From Pseudomonas sp. ERMR1:02 (GTDB taxonomy: Bacteria > Pseudomonadota > Gammaproteobacteria > Pseudomonadales > Pseudomonadaceae): DNA of 64,000 nt. Within the stretch, counting starts at the first letter, position 1, and every line of letters starts with the position of its first letter. The notes under the pieces are model-generated. The model was not told the DNA's origin and did not search any database. It saw only the letters and a list, made by a program, of their open reading frames with translations. This document shows positions 10,020 to 19,479 of this stretch, piece after piece. Where the stretch lies: positions 186,001 to 250,000 of the forward strand of contig NZ_NKJI01000004.1 of assembly GCF_002277815.1 (NCBI RefSeq). Reading direction: 5' to 3'. The position numbers and the translations under genes are program-made.

Positions 10020-12458
10020 TTATGCAGGCTTGGCCTCCACCAGTGCTTCGACTGCCAGCTCTTTCTCGGCCTCTTTCAGATCTTCTTCGCTGATCATTTC
10101 CGCAATGACCCGCAAGCGCTCCACCACCCGCGCGTTGACACTGCCTTCCGGAAACTCGCCATTCTCATCCGGTTCGCCCGCCGGTTCGCCAACCAACAGA
10201 CTCAGCGCCTCGTCGGCCTGGCGTACCGCGTAGACATGGAACTGCCCCGCGCGCACCGCGGCCAGCACTTTCTCATCGAGCATCAGCGTGGCCACGTTGG
10301 CGTGTGGAATGATCGCTCCCTGCTCGCCGGTCAGACCGCGGGCCTCGCAGAGACGGAAGAACCCTTCGATCTTCTCGTTGACCCCGCCCACCGCCTGCAC
10401 TTCACCGAACTGGTTGATCGAACCGGTGATGGCAAAGCACTGCTTGAGCGGGGTTTTCGACAGGGCCGAAATCAGGGTGCACGCCTCGCCCAGGGACGCA
10501 CTGTCGCCATCCACATAACCGTAGGATTGCTCCAGGGCGATACTCGCCGAAATCGCCAACGGGAACTCCTGGGCGTAGCGGCTGCCCAGATAACCGGTGA
10601 GGATCATCACGCCTTTGGAGTGGATCGGTTGACCGAGGTTGACCTCACGCTCGATGTCGACGATGCCGCTGCCGCCCGGGTATACCGTGGCGGAAATCCG
10701 CGCCGGCACACCGAAGGCCGAGTCGCCGACTTCCAGGACCGTTAACCCGTTGCACTTGCCGACGGCTGCGCCAGCGGTATCGATCAGAATGATCCCCGCC
10801 AGCATGTCATCGAGAATCCGCGCCGACACGCGTCCGGTGCGGGTGGCCTTAGCCTTGAGCGCCCGCTCGATGTGACCGGCGTCGGTCATTTCGTCTGCGG
10901 CCAGATGACGAATGAAGTCCGCCTCGCTGACCAGTTGGAACAGATCACCGATCCGCGCCGACAATCGCCCCTGATGCTCGGCCAGACGCGCGCTGTACGT
11001 CGCCAGTCGCGCCACGGCATCGGCGGTCAACGGCGCCATGCCTTCCTCCGAGGTACGGGTTTTCAGCAACTGGGCGAACTGCTCCAGGCTCTCGTCGACC
11101 ATCGGGATGTCTTCGTCGAAATCCACCAGGACGCGGAACATCTCCTGGAAGTCCGGATCGAGGTCTTGCAGCGTGTAGTAGAGCGAACGGGAACCGATGA
11201 TGACGACTTTAACCTGCAGCGGAATATGTTGCGGCGTCAGGGTCATAGTGGCGAAACGGCCCATATCGCCGAGTGGCGATTCCATTTTCAGCTTGCGCGA
11301 TTGCAGGGCACGTTTCAGCGCGTCCCACACAAACGGCTCGCTGAGCATTTTGTCCGCTTCAAGGATCAGGAAACCACCGTTGGCCCGGTGCAGCGCTCCC
11401 GGTCGCAGCTGTCGATAGGTGGTGTACAGCGCACCTTGATCGGTACTGTATTCGATGCGGCCAAACAGGTTTTCGTAGGTCGGGTGAGGTTCGAACACGA
11501 CCGGTGCACCGCCACTGGCCGAATGACCGACCACCAGGCTCGGCGCGTACTGTTCTTCCAGCAGTTTGCGGGCGACGGCGTCGGTCTTGCTGTCGTCAAC
11601 CAGTTGCTCGACCACGGTTTTGAGCAGGTACACCTGCATGGCTTGCAGGTAACCACAGACCGCCGCGTTCTCGGCGTATTTCTCCGACAAAGGCGACAGT
11701 AATGGCTGCAAGGCCAGGGTGATGGTTTCTTCGTTGAGGTGGCGCATCTGATTGCTCGACTCGCGCTTCCACTGTGGCAGGCTGGCGAGTTCTTCGTTCA
11801 GGCGCTCTTCGAGGTTGGAAATGTCCTCGTGGAAGCGATCGCGCTCGGCTTCCGGCAACTGGGCGAATTCTGCCTCATCCAGCGCCTTGCCCTCGAGCAT
11901 CGGAGTGAAAGCGATATTGCTGCTGTCGCGGTAGAGCGCGACGTCTTTCTCCAGGGCCAAACGCTCGATTATGTCCAGTGCCTTGTCGTAGCGCTGATTG
12001 AACGCACGGTCGATAGCGCTTTTTTTCTGCTGGTAGGACGGGTGTTCGAACACTGCTGGAAAGGTTGCCAGCAGGTTGTCGATCAATCCGTTGATGTCAC
12101 CGATAAAGGCACCGGCGGTGCCCGATGGCAACTCTAATGCGCGCGGCTCGCGCGGCTCATCGAAATTATTAACGTAGACCCAGTCCGCCGGGGTCTGCAG
12201 GCGCTTGCCTTCGGCTTTCAGGTAGCGTTTGACGAACGAAAACCGGCCGGTGCCGGGCTCGCCCATGACGAAAACGTTGTAACCGGGGCGTGGCATGGCC
12301 ACACCGAACTGCAAGGCTTCAACCGCGCGTTCCTGGCCAAGCACACCGCGAAAGGGCTCCAGATCATTGGTGGTAGAGAAGCTGAACTGTTCAGCGGAAA
12401 ACGGACGGGTCAGCGCTTCGGGCGCTAGACGCAAGCTGGCAGCAACAGGATCAGGCAT
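10020..12458 (-). CDS. Lon-like ATP-dependent protease (LonB type)
   Basis: An 812-residue AAA+ protease of the Lon family without the N-terminal substrate-binding LAN domain of classical Lon. The ATPase part has a variant Walker A, GEPGTGRFS (about 65-73), with Arg where Lys is usual. This is a form I associate with this subfamily. The C-terminal protease domain has the Ser of GDSASLG near 650 and the Lys of NEKIEG near 694, the Lon Ser-Lys dyad. A long helical insertion (about 180-290) separates the ATPase halves. It is soluble, and in P. aeruginosa an annotated probable ATP-dependent protease lies in the same place. Confidence 0.9.
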   Translation of the reverse strand: MPDPVAASLRLAPEALTRPFSAEQFSFSTTNDLEPFRGVLGQERAVEALQFGVAMPRPGYNVFVMGEPGTGRFSFVKRYLKAEGKRLQTPADWVYVNNFDEPREPRALELPSGTAGAFIGDINGLIDNLLATFPAVFEHPSYQQKKSAIDRAFNQRYDKALDIIERLALEKDVALYRDSSNIAFTPMLEGKALDEAEFAQLPEAERDRFHEDISNLEERLNEELASLPQWKRESSNQMRHLNEETITLALQPLLSPLSEKYAENAAVCGYLQAMQVYLLKTVVEQLVDDSKTDAVARKLLEEQYAPSLVVGHSASGGAPVVFEPHPTYENLFGRIEYSTDQGALYTTYRQLRPGALHRANGGFLILEADKMLSEPFVWDALKRALQSRKLKMESPLGDMGRFATMTLTPQHIPLQVKVVIIGSRSLYYTLQDLDPDFQEMFRVLVDFDEDIPMVDESLEQFAQLLKTRTSEEGMAPLTADAVARLATYSARLAEHQGRLSARIGDLFQLVSEADFIRHLAADEMTDAGHIERALKAKATRTGRVSARILDDMLAGIILIDTAGAAVGKCNGLTVLEVGDSAFGVPARISATVYPGGSGIVDIEREVNLGQPIHSKGVMILTGYLGSRYAQEFPLAISASIALEQSYGYVDGDSASLGEACTLISALSKTPLKQCFAITGSINQFGEVQAVGGVNEKIEGFFRLCEARGLTGEQGAIIPHANVATLMLDEKVLAAVRAGQFHVYAVRQADEALSLLVGEPAGEPDENGEFPEGSVNARVVERLRVIAEMISEEDLKEAEKELAVEALVEAKPA

Positions 12459-12613
12459 CGGGCTTCCTTAACAATCAGGCGGGGCAGATAGCGGCATTCT
12501 GGCGCTGCCCATGCCTGACTGGCAAGGAGCGCCTCAGGCCAAAGCATAGACAAGTCGAAACCCCGGCGCAGAGAGGCGCCAAATCACTGTTTTCAACGTA
12601 TGTTTTGCAAAAA

Positions 12614-12631
12614 ATCACGGAACCCCGTGAT
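12614..12631 (-). terminator. Orphan terminator-like hairpin upstream of lonB
   Basis: Perfect 7-bp stem ATCACGG/CCGTGAT with a 4-base loop, followed on the minus strand by TTTTTT. No gene ends here on that strand. It lies 156 bases before the lonB-like start, so it could be a leader attenuator or the 3' end of a small RNA. Confidence 0.45.
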
Positions 12632-12737
12632 CGTGCCTAAACTCCAAACTGCGCGGCTGGACTAATAACCGGCCCAACTGGCGTCAGATACGCGCCAGAT
12701 CCCTTGTCCATTGGTACGCACACAAGAGAACAAAGCT

Positions 12738-13226
12738 ATGAAACGGATTCTTCTTGGTACTCTCTTCACCGTTGTATCCATCAACGCCATGGCTCAGGCG
12801 CCTGGCGGCCCGGATTGCGGTTGGGGCAACATGCTGTTCGAAGGTCAGCGTGGTACTCCGGCTCACATGCTGGCCTCCACCACCAACGGCACTTCCGGTA
12901 ATGCAACCTTCGGTATGACCTCTGGCACCAACGGTTGCGCCACCAACGCGTCGCTGACCTATGGCGGCAAATCCTGGTTTGCCATGAATGGCATGATGAA
13001 CGAGCTGTCCGAAGACATGGCTAAAGGTCAGGGTGAAGCACTGACCACATATGCCGTGGTATTGGGCGTGGCGCCGGAAGACCGTGCGCACTTCGCCGCC
13101 GTCACTCACGAGCACTTCCAGCAGATCTTCAGCAAGGCTGACGTGACCGCGGAAGATGTGCATACCAACACTCTGGCCGTTCTGAAGAACGATCCCCGTC
13201 TGGCCAAGTACGCTACTCAAGCTTAA
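12738..13226 (+). CDS. DUF3015 family periplasmic protein
   Basis: A 162-residue exported protein. The start is the Met of MKRILLGTLFTVVSINAMA, a signal peptide cut after AMA-QA; the nine codons of open frame before it are not used. The mature part has the family pattern GPDCGWGNMLFEGQ, TSGTNGCATNASLTYGG and EDMAKGQGEALTTYAVVLG, with two cysteines that probably form a disulfide. The function of DUF3015 is unknown. A strong terminator follows directly, so it is monocistronic. Confidence 0.9.
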   Translation: MKRILLGTLFTVVSINAMAQAPGGPDCGWGNMLFEGQRGTPAHMLASTTNGTSGNATFGMTSGTNGCATNASLTYGGKSWFAMNGMMNELSEDMAKGQGEALTTYAVVLGVAPEDRAHFAAVTHEHFQQIFSKADVTAEDVHTNTLAVLKNDPRLAKYATQA

Positions 13227-13237
13227 GCTCGACCCGC

Positions 13238-13270
13238 CCCGCTTCTCTTGGGAAGCGGGTTTTATTTTTT
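13238..13270 (+). terminator. Intrinsic terminator of the DUF3015 gene
   Basis: Stem CCCGCTTC/GAAGCGGG with a 6-base loop, followed by TTTTATTTTTT, beginning 11 bases after the stop codon. Confidence 0.9.
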
Positions 13271-13292
13271 GGACCTGCCCATGCCATTCACC

Positions 13293-13392
13293 TGTAGGAG
13301 CTGGCTTGCCAGCGATGGTCTCTAAGGCGCTGTGTTCATCCAGTTAGCACGCGTCATCGTTAACGACCATCGCTGGCAAGCCAGCTCCTACA
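13293..13392. repeat. REP palindrome pair (REPIN), GCTGG variant
   Basis: TGTAGGAGCTGGCTTGCCAG and its complement CTGGCAAGCCAGCTCCTACA flank the core. This is a sequence variant of the commoner GAGCGAG type. Confidence 0.88.
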
Positions 13393-13449
13393 GTTAAGCG
13401 GCATCAACCCCGCTGGGTCTTTGTTTTTATCCTGTTTAAGTTGCCACTT

Positions 13450-15303
13450 ATGCTCAAACGCCTTGCCTGGCTGGCGCTCTGTGTCTGCGCCCAGCTGTCT
13501 GCCGCGCCACTTATCGACAATCAACGTTTGCAGCAACTGGCCAACGACCCTTTCTGGATTTCCCTGGGCCATTACGAAACCGCCAAGCTCGGTGGATGGC
13601 GCAGCTATGTCAGCGACAAGAAGTTCTTCCTCGCCGCCGATGGCAACGAGCACCCGGACCACGAATTGTCGGCCACTGTACGCGCGCTGTATGCCCCGGT
13701 CAGTGCCGGCGAGCAGCATGCGCAATGCGTTTACCCGGCGCGTACTCGTTGGCTCAAAGCGCAACTCAACCTGACCGATCTGCCGACGCCGGACTGCACC
13801 GAATTCAAGCAATGGTTCAAGGACGTCTCGCCCCACAGCGCGGTGATGATTTTCCCGGCGGCCTACCTCAACAGCCCATCCTCAATGTTCGGCCATACCT
13901 TGCTGCGCATCGACCAGGCCGACGTCCAGAGTGACAAGACCTCGCTGCTCAGTTATGCGATCAATTTCGGCGCCTACATTGAAGGCTCGGACAACAGCAT
14001 CCTCTATGCCTGGAAAGGCTTGATGGGCGGCTATCCGGGACTGTTTGCGCTGGTGCCGTACCAGGAAAAACTCTCGGAATACCGCAGCCTGGAAAACCGC
14101 GACCTGTGGGAGTACCGTCTGAACCTGACCAAGGCCGAAACCGAGCGTATGGTCGAGCATGTCTGGGAACTCAAACAGATCCAGTTCGACTATTTCTTCT
14201 TCGACGAAAACTGCTCTTATCGCCTGCTGGAACTGCTGCAAGTGGCGCGCCCGAGTCTGAGGCTGACCGAGCAATTCCCGCTGACCGCCATCCCCACCGA
14301 CACCGTCAAAGCCGTGAAAGAGGCCGGGCTGGTGGAGTCCATTCAGTACCGCCCTTCCCGCGAGCGCGAACTGCTCAGCCGTGCCGAGCCATTGACTGAT
14401 GAAGAGCAGCAGTGGGTACTGAAAGTCAGCGCCGACCAGAAACAACTGCAAACCGCGGAATTCAAGGCGCAACCCCGCGACCGTCAGGCGCTGATCATCG
14501 ATGCGGCCTATCGTCTGGAACGCTACCGCGCCAACGGTCAGGAGCGTGACCCGCAACGGGCGCAACGCAGCTTCGAACTGCTGCGGGCGATCAACCAGAA
14601 CCCGCCACCGGAGCTGGACATCCCGCAACCCGGACTGCCCGAGGATGGCCACGAATCCCGCACCTGGCAGGCCGGAATCGGCACCCGAGGCGACCGCGCG
14701 TTTGGCGAATATGGCCTGCGCATGGCCTATCACGACCTCAACGACAATGCCGAAAGTTTCCCCCTCGGTGCGCAGATCGAAATTTTGCAACTGAAACTGC
14801 GTCAGTACGAAGGCAATGACTGGCAAGTACAGCAACTGGACCTGGCGACCATTCGCTCTCTGACTCCACGCAATGAGCTGCTCCAACCGCTTTCGTGGCA
14901 AGTCACCGGTGGCCTGGAGCGGGTACCGGGAAAGCATGAGGATGAAACCCTGGTCAGCCACGTCAATGGCGGCGGTGGTGGAACCTGGCAATTGAGCGAC
15001 GACATGCTGGGTTTTGCCCTGGGCACCGTGCGCGTGGAACACAACAATGACTTCGCCGGGTTTATTGCTCCTGCGGCGGGTTTCAACACAGGCCTGCTAT
15101 GGAAAAACCCGTTGGGCAACTTCAGTCTGGAAACCAAGGGTGATTTTTTCACCAATGGCGAAGTGCGCCGCAGTGTGAGCCTGAATCAGCAGTGGGAACT
15201 GTCGCGCAACCTTGGCGTGCGCCTGAGTGCCCAGCGCGAATTCAGTCACCTGGCAACACCCGAGAACGAGGTATTGCTAGAGGTGAAGTGGTATCACTAT
15301 TGA
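13450..15303 (+). CDS. DUF4105 / Lnb N-terminal periplasmic domain protein
   Basis: A 617-residue exported protein. The ATG of MLKRLAWLALCVCAQLSA starts a signal peptide cut before APL; an in-frame TTG three codons earlier is less likely. The Lnb/DUF4105 domain covers about 95-270, with SMFGHTLLRID, a histidine site seen in papain-fold NlpC/P60-like relatives, and FFFDENCSYRLLELL with a conserved Cys. The C-terminal 250 residues alternate polar and hydrophobic and end in WYHY, which fits an outer-membrane beta-barrel. The substrate is unknown. Confidence 0.85.
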   Translation: MLKRLAWLALCVCAQLSAAPLIDNQRLQQLANDPFWISLGHYETAKLGGWRSYVSDKKFFLAADGNEHPDHELSATVRALYAPVSAGEQHAQCVYPARTRWLKAQLNLTDLPTPDCTEFKQWFKDVSPHSAVMIFPAAYLNSPSSMFGHTLLRIDQADVQSDKTSLLSYAINFGAYIEGSDNSILYAWKGLMGGYPGLFALVPYQEKLSEYRSLENRDLWEYRLNLTKAETERMVEHVWELKQIQFDYFFFDENCSYRLLELLQVARPSLRLTEQFPLTAIPTDTVKAVKEAGLVESIQYRPSRERELLSRAEPLTDEEQQWVLKVSADQKQLQTAEFKAQPRDRQALIIDAAYRLERYRANGQERDPQRAQRSFELLRAINQNPPPELDIPQPGLPEDGHESRTWQAGIGTRGDRAFGEYGLRMAYHDLNDNAESFPLGAQIEILQLKLRQYEGNDWQVQQLDLATIRSLTPRNELLQPLSWQVTGGLERVPGKHEDETLVSHVNGGGGGTWQLSDDMLGFALGTVRVEHNNDFAGFIAPAAGFNTGLLWKNPLGNFSLETKGDFFTNGEVRRSVSLNQQWELSRNLGVRLSAQREFSHLATPENEVLLEVKWYHY

Positions 15304-15350
15304 TTCAGGAACCGATCGATCAGGCCCAAACCCCATACCGGGAGAAAACC

Positions 15351-15845
15351 ATGAGTCGCGCCTTCATCAATGAAGATAACGCCGCCGCGCAAGCCGATCA
15401 GCCAGTCGAGCGGCAGGTCAGTGCGCAGCCCAATTACGTCACGCCCGCCGGCCTGAGCCTGTTGCAAGACAAGGTCGCCGAGTTGCACGCGCTGCACGGC
15501 GAACAATCGGCGCGCGGCGATCAGGCTGACAAACAGCTGATGGCCAACCTTGAGCGCGATCTACGCTATTTCCACCAACGCCTGCAAAGTGCACAGGTTG
15601 TGCCGCTCGCGACATCAACAAAGAAGGTTCAGATCGGCAGCTGGGTGACCTACACCGATGAGCATGGCACTGAGCAACGCGTGCAACTGGTCGGTGAAGA
15701 CCAGGCCGCTGCCGCCAAAGGCCTGATCAATTGGGGATCGCCGCTGGGTCGGGCGTTGCTCGGGGCGCAACTCGGTGACGAGGTGCTGTGGCAGCGCCCC
15801 GCCGGCGATTACCTGATCGAGATCATCCGCATCGACCCGGCTTAA
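15351..15845 (+). CDS. GreA/GreB-family transcription elongation factor
   Basis: A 164-residue protein with a short N-terminal coiled coil (about 28-85) and a C-terminal FKBP-like domain (VQIGSWVTYTDEHGTEQRVQLVG ... SPLGRALLGAQLGDEV) of the GreA/GreB/Rnk group. GreA and GreB are about 158 residues, but the coiled-coil part here is divergent, so it may be a paralogue rather than true GreB. GGAGA precedes ATG at 15351; the upstream open frame overlaps the DUF4105 gene and is rejected. Its stop codon overlaps the gdhA stop on the other strand. Confidence 0.8.
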   Translation: MSRAFINEDNAAAQADQPVERQVSAQPNYVTPAGLSLLQDKVAELHALHGEQSARGDQADKQLMANLERDLRYFHQRLQSAQVVPLATSTKKVQIGSWVTYTDEHGTEQRVQLVGEDQAAAAKGLINWGSPLGRALLGAQLGDEVLWQRPAGDYLIEIIRIDPA

Positions 15846-17179
15846 ACCACGCCTTGGGCGAGCATGGCGTCGGCGACCTTGACGAAACCGGCGATGTTCG
15901 CGCCTTTGACGTAGTTGACCTGACCGTTCTCTTCACCGTAATGCACGCAGGCGTGGTGGATCGACTGCATGATCGCATGCAGCTTGCTGTCCACTTCACC
16001 GCCGGTCCACAGCAGGCGCATGGCGTTCTGCGACATCTCCAGCCCGCTCACGGCAACCCCGCCGGCGTTGGACGCCTTACCCGGTGCGAACAGAATGCCG
16101 GCGTCGATGAACAGGTCCACCGCCTCAAGAGTGGTTGGCATGTTCGCGCCTTCCGCCACACAGACGCAGCCGTTGCGCAACAACGCTTGAGCGGCATCGG
16201 CATCCAGTTCGTTTTGTGTGGCACATGGCAGCGCGATGTCACAGCTCAGTCCCCACGGGTGCTGCCCGGCGAGGAACTCCAGACCGAAACGGCTGGCTAA
16301 TTCACTGATGCGCCCGCGCTGGACGTTTTTCAGTTCCAGTACTGCTTGCCATTGCGCCTCGGTCAAACCGCTCTCGCAGTACAGCGTGCCTTCGGAGTCG
16401 GACAGCGAGATCACTTTACCGCCCAGGTCCATGACCTTGCGTGCCGCGTATTGCGCGACGTTGCCGGAACCAGAGATCGCCACGCGCTTGCCTTCAACCG
16501 TCAGGCCGCGACGCTTGAGCATTTCCTCGGCGAAATACACGCAACCGAACCCGGTGGCCTCCGGGCGAATCAGACTGCCGCCATAGCTTGGCCCCTTGCC
16601 GGTCAGCACGCTGGTGAACTGGTTGCTCAAACGTTTGTACTGGCCGAACAGGAAACCGATTTCGCGGGCACCGACGCCGATATCACCAGCCGGCACGTCA
16701 ACGTCGGCACCGATGTGACGGTACAGCTCGCTCATGAAGGCCTGGCAGAAACGCATGACTTCCGCATCGCTTTTGCCTTTCGGATCGAAGTCAGAACCGC
16801 CCTTGCCACCGCCCATGGGCAACGAAGTCAGGGAGTTTTTGAAGGTCTGCTCGAAAGCAAGGAACTTCAACACGCCCAGGTTCACCGAAGGGTGGAAACG
16901 CAAGCCGCCCTTGTACGGACCGATGGCGCTGTTCATTTGAATGCGGAATCCGCGATTGACCTGCACTTTGCCGTGATCGTCGACCCAGGAAACCCGAAAC
17001 ACAATCGCCCGCTCCGGCTCGCAAATCCGCTCCAGAATGCCCGAAGTCAGATAATGCGGATTGGCCTCAAGAAAGGGCCAGAGACTGCGCAGGACTTCTT
17101 CGACAGCCTGATGAAATTCTGGCTGGTCCGGATCGCGTTTTTTCAGGCGGGCAAGGAAGGATTCGACGGATTCGATCAT
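15842..17179 (-). CDS. gdhA: NADP-specific glutamate dehydrogenase
   Basis: Assimilatory hexameric dehydrogenase that makes glutamate from 2-oxoglutarate and ammonium with NADPH. The 445-residue protein starts MIESVESFLARLKKRDP and has PYKGGLRFHPSVN, the catalytic-site PMGGGKGGSDFDPKGKSD (about 125-142) and a Rossmann part with AISGSGNVAQYAARK. Length and motifs are those of the small NADP-type enzyme. The 31 codons of open frame before this start lack support. It converges on the Gre-like gene with overlapping stops and no terminator between them. Confidence 0.95.
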   Translation of the reverse strand: MIESVESFLARLKKRDPDQPEFHQAVEEVLRSLWPFLEANPHYLTSGILERICEPERAIVFRVSWVDDHGKVQVNRGFRIQMNSAIGPYKGGLRFHPSVNLGVLKFLAFEQTFKNSLTSLPMGGGKGGSDFDPKGKSDAEVMRFCQAFMSELYRHIGADVDVPAGDIGVGAREIGFLFGQYKRLSNQFTSVLTGKGPSYGGSLIRPEATGFGCVYFAEEMLKRRGLTVEGKRVAISGSGNVAQYAARKVMDLGGKVISLSDSEGTLYCESGLTEAQWQAVLELKNVQRGRISELASRFGLEFLAGQHPWGLSCDIALPCATQNELDADAAQALLRNGCVCVAEGANMPTTLEAVDLFIDAGILFAPGKASNAGGVAVSGLEMSQNAMRLLWTGGEVDSKLHAIMQSIHHACVHYGEENGQVNYVKGANIAGFVKVADAMLAQGVV

Positions 17180-17377
17180 GGACAAAGTCTCGGCAAATTT
17201 ATTGTCGTTGGAAGAAATTTGGCCGGACTGTAGCAAACGATTCGCGCACAAGAACAGCGCAAAATGTCGCACTTATGAAATTAAATGGTGCACAGGATAT
17301 AAATAAACCCTGTTTTCTACCGATTTTGCACCGAAAAAGGGAGCCTTGATTCAAGCTTTGCACCATCAGTGAAATTG

Positions 17378-17447
17378 CTTCGCGGGCAAGCCTCGCTCCT
17401 ACAGTTGATCGTGCCGCTCCTGTAGGAGCGAAGCTTGCTCGCGAAAG
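17378..17447. repeat. REP pair, tail to tail
   Basis: CTTCGCGGGCAAGCCTCGCT ... CCTACA, then TGTAGGAGCGAAGCTTGCTC in opposite order to the usual pair, with only a 15-base core. Confidence 0.82.
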
Positions 17448-17476
17448 CTGCGCAGCGGTGTCCCTGAAAAACACGC

Positions 17477-17503
17477 AAAAAAAAACGGAGCCCGAAGGCT
17501 CCG
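17477..17503 (-). terminator. Intrinsic terminator of ettA
   Basis: Stem CGGAGCC/GGCTCCG with a CGAA (TTCG on the minus strand) loop, followed on the minus strand by nine T. It lies 27 bases after the ettA stop. Confidence 0.92.
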
Positions 17504-17529
17504 TTCTCTTTCATGCAACCAACCCGAAA

Positions 17530-19194
17530 TCAGGCCAGTTTTTTGTGCCGTACACGATGCGGCTGGGCCGCCGCTTCGCCAAGACGCTTTTTGCGATCGG
17601 CTTCGTACTCGGAGTAGTTGCCTTCGAAGAACACTGCTTGCGAGTCATCTTCGTACGCCAGGATGTGAGTCGCGACGCGGTCAAGGAACCACCGATCGTG
17701 GGAGATCACAATGGCGGCGCCCGGGAAGTCCAGCAGGGCTTCTTCCAGGGAACGCAGGGTTTCGACGTCGAGGTCGTTGGATGGTTCGTCGAGCAGCAGG
17801 ACGTTGCCGCCCTCTTTCAAGGTCAGGGCCAGGTGCAAGCGACCGCGCTCACCACCGGACAGGTCCTTGACGAACTTCTGCTGGTCGCCGCCCTTGAAGT
17901 TGAAACGACCGACGTAGGTGCGCGACGGGATCTCGTAGTTACCGATGCGGATCTGGTCGGAACCGTCGGAGATTTGCTGGAACACAGTTTTGCCGCCGTC
18001 CAGGTCTTCGCGGCTCTGATCCACGCAAGCAAGCTGCACGGTTTCGCCGACTTCGATGCTGCCCGAATCCGGGGTTTCCTTGCCCATCAGCATGCGGAAC
18101 AGTGTGGATTTACCCGCACCGTTACCACCGATCACGCCGACAATCGCGCCTTTCGGCATGGAGAACGACAGGTTGTCGATCAGCACGCGATCGCCGTAGC
18201 CCTTGGTGACGTTCTTGAACTCGATAACCTTGTCACCCAGGCGCGGACCAGCCGGGATGTAGATCTCGTTGGTTTCGCTGCGTTTCTGGAATTCCTGCGA
18301 CTGCATTTCTTCGAAGCGTTGCAGACGAGCCTTGGATTTCGACTGGCGGGCCTTGGCGCCTTTGCGCACCCACTCCAGTTCTTCCTTCATGGCTTTTTCA
18401 TGGGCCGACTGCTGCTTGGATTCGGCAGCCAGACGATCGGATTTGGCTTCCAGCCAGCCGGAATAGTTGCCCTCGTAAGGAATGCCCGCGCCGCGGTCGA
18501 GTTCCAGAATCCAGCCAGCGACGTTGTCCAGGAAGTAACGGTCGTGCGTGATCGCTACCACGGTGCCCGGGAAGTCGTGCAGGAAGTGCTCCAGCCAGGC
18601 GACGGAATCGGCGTCCAGGTGGTTGGTCGGTTCGTCGAGCAGCAACATGTCAGGGGCGGACAGCAGCAGGCGGCACAAGGCCACACGACGCTTTTCACCA
18701 CCGGACAGGAATTCGACCTTGGCATCCCAGGCCGGCAGGCGCAGCGCATCGGCGGCGACTTCCAGCTGACGCTCCAGGTTATGACCGTCACTGGCTTGCA
18801 GAATGGCTTCGAGCTTGGCCTGTTCGGCAGCCAGTTTGTCGAAGTCGGCATCCTCATCAGCGTAAGCCGCGTAGACCTCGTCCAGGCGAGCCTGGGCGTT
18901 CTTGATCACGCTGACCGCTTCCTCGACCACTTCACGCACGGTTTTGGTTGGATCAAGGATGGGTTCCTGCGGCAGATAACCGATGTTCAGCTCCGGCATC
19001 GGACGGGCTTCACCTTCGAACTCGGTGTCGACGCCGGCCATAATTTTCAGCAGCGTGGATTTACCCGAACCGTTGAGGCCGAGCACGCCGATCTTGGCGC
19101 CGGGGAAGAACGACAAGGAGATGTTTTTCAGGATTTCCCGCTTCGGCGGCACAACTTTGCCCAGCCGATGCATGGTGAATACGTATTGAGCCAT
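17530..19194 (-). CDS. ettA: Energy-dependent translational throttle protein EttA (ABC-F)
   Basis: Cytoplasmic ABC-F ATPase that binds the ribosomal E site and gates the first elongation step according to the ATP/ADP ratio. The 554-residue protein has two nucleotide-binding domains: Walker A GLNGSGKST (about 40) and GGNGAGKST (about 355), with signature motifs LSGGEKRRVAL and LSGGERGRLHL. The linker carries the charged P-site tether (SHEKAMKEELEWVRKGAKARQ) and the early part the arm insertion. There are no membrane segments, which excludes a transporter. It is a single gene with its own terminator. Confidence 0.95.
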   Translation of the reverse strand: MAQYVFTMHRLGKVVPPKREILKNISLSFFPGAKIGVLGLNGSGKSTLLKIMAGVDTEFEGEARPMPELNIGYLPQEPILDPTKTVREVVEEAVSVIKNAQARLDEVYAAYADEDADFDKLAAEQAKLEAILQASDGHNLERQLEVAADALRLPAWDAKVEFLSGGEKRRVALCRLLLSAPDMLLLDEPTNHLDADSVAWLEHFLHDFPGTVVAITHDRYFLDNVAGWILELDRGAGIPYEGNYSGWLEAKSDRLAAESKQQSAHEKAMKEELEWVRKGAKARQSKSKARLQRFEEMQSQEFQKRSETNEIYIPAGPRLGDKVIEFKNVTKGYGDRVLIDNLSFSMPKGAIVGVIGGNGAGKSTLFRMLMGKETPDSGSIEVGETVQLACVDQSREDLDGGKTVFQQISDGSDQIRIGNYEIPSRTYVGRFNFKGGDQQKFVKDLSGGERGRLHLALTLKEGGNVLLLDEPSNDLDVETLRSLEEALLDFPGAAIVISHDRWFLDRVATHILAYEDDSQAVFFEGNYSEYEADRKKRLGEAAAQPHRVRHKKLA

Positions 19195-19479
19195 GGAGAA
19201 CCTTGGGTCAGTGACTGATGAATGAATAGAGCGCAGGCGATGCCCGGCCAGACCGTGCGCGTTGACCGCTTGATGTGCACCAATGCGTGCGCGCTGAAAA
19301 AGTCTGATTCTAGGAGCTGGAACGCTCCCGCGTAACCGGCAAAGCTACCTTAATGACAGATAGCCGTCCAGCCGAGCGGGGCTGGCACTTTGCCACAACT
19401 CAAGGCATGCTAGCCGCGTTCCGGGCGTCCGGCTTATAGTGCACGTCGCGCCAGTCCAGCCAAACCGCAGGATTAAAGT

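Larger units (their letters stand above)
17180..17529. other. Intergenic region between gdhA and ettA
   Basis: 350 bases holding the gdhA promoter region (about 17180-17375), a tail-to-tail REP pair and the ettA terminator. Three TGCACC/GGTGCA hexamers lie at 17287, 17327 and 17359. These resemble half-sites for NtrC-type regulators, but the spacing is not canonical. Confidence 0.4.

Noticed and set aside
17180..17290. Sigma54 promoter for gdhA
   Set aside because: The best candidate lacks the GG of the -24 element.
17458..19218. 586-codon open frame on the plus strand over ettA
   Set aside because: It is the antisense shadow of a clear ABC-F gene in GC-rich DNA. The same applies to long frames opposite proB, obg, glyA, cstA and the QuiC1 gene.
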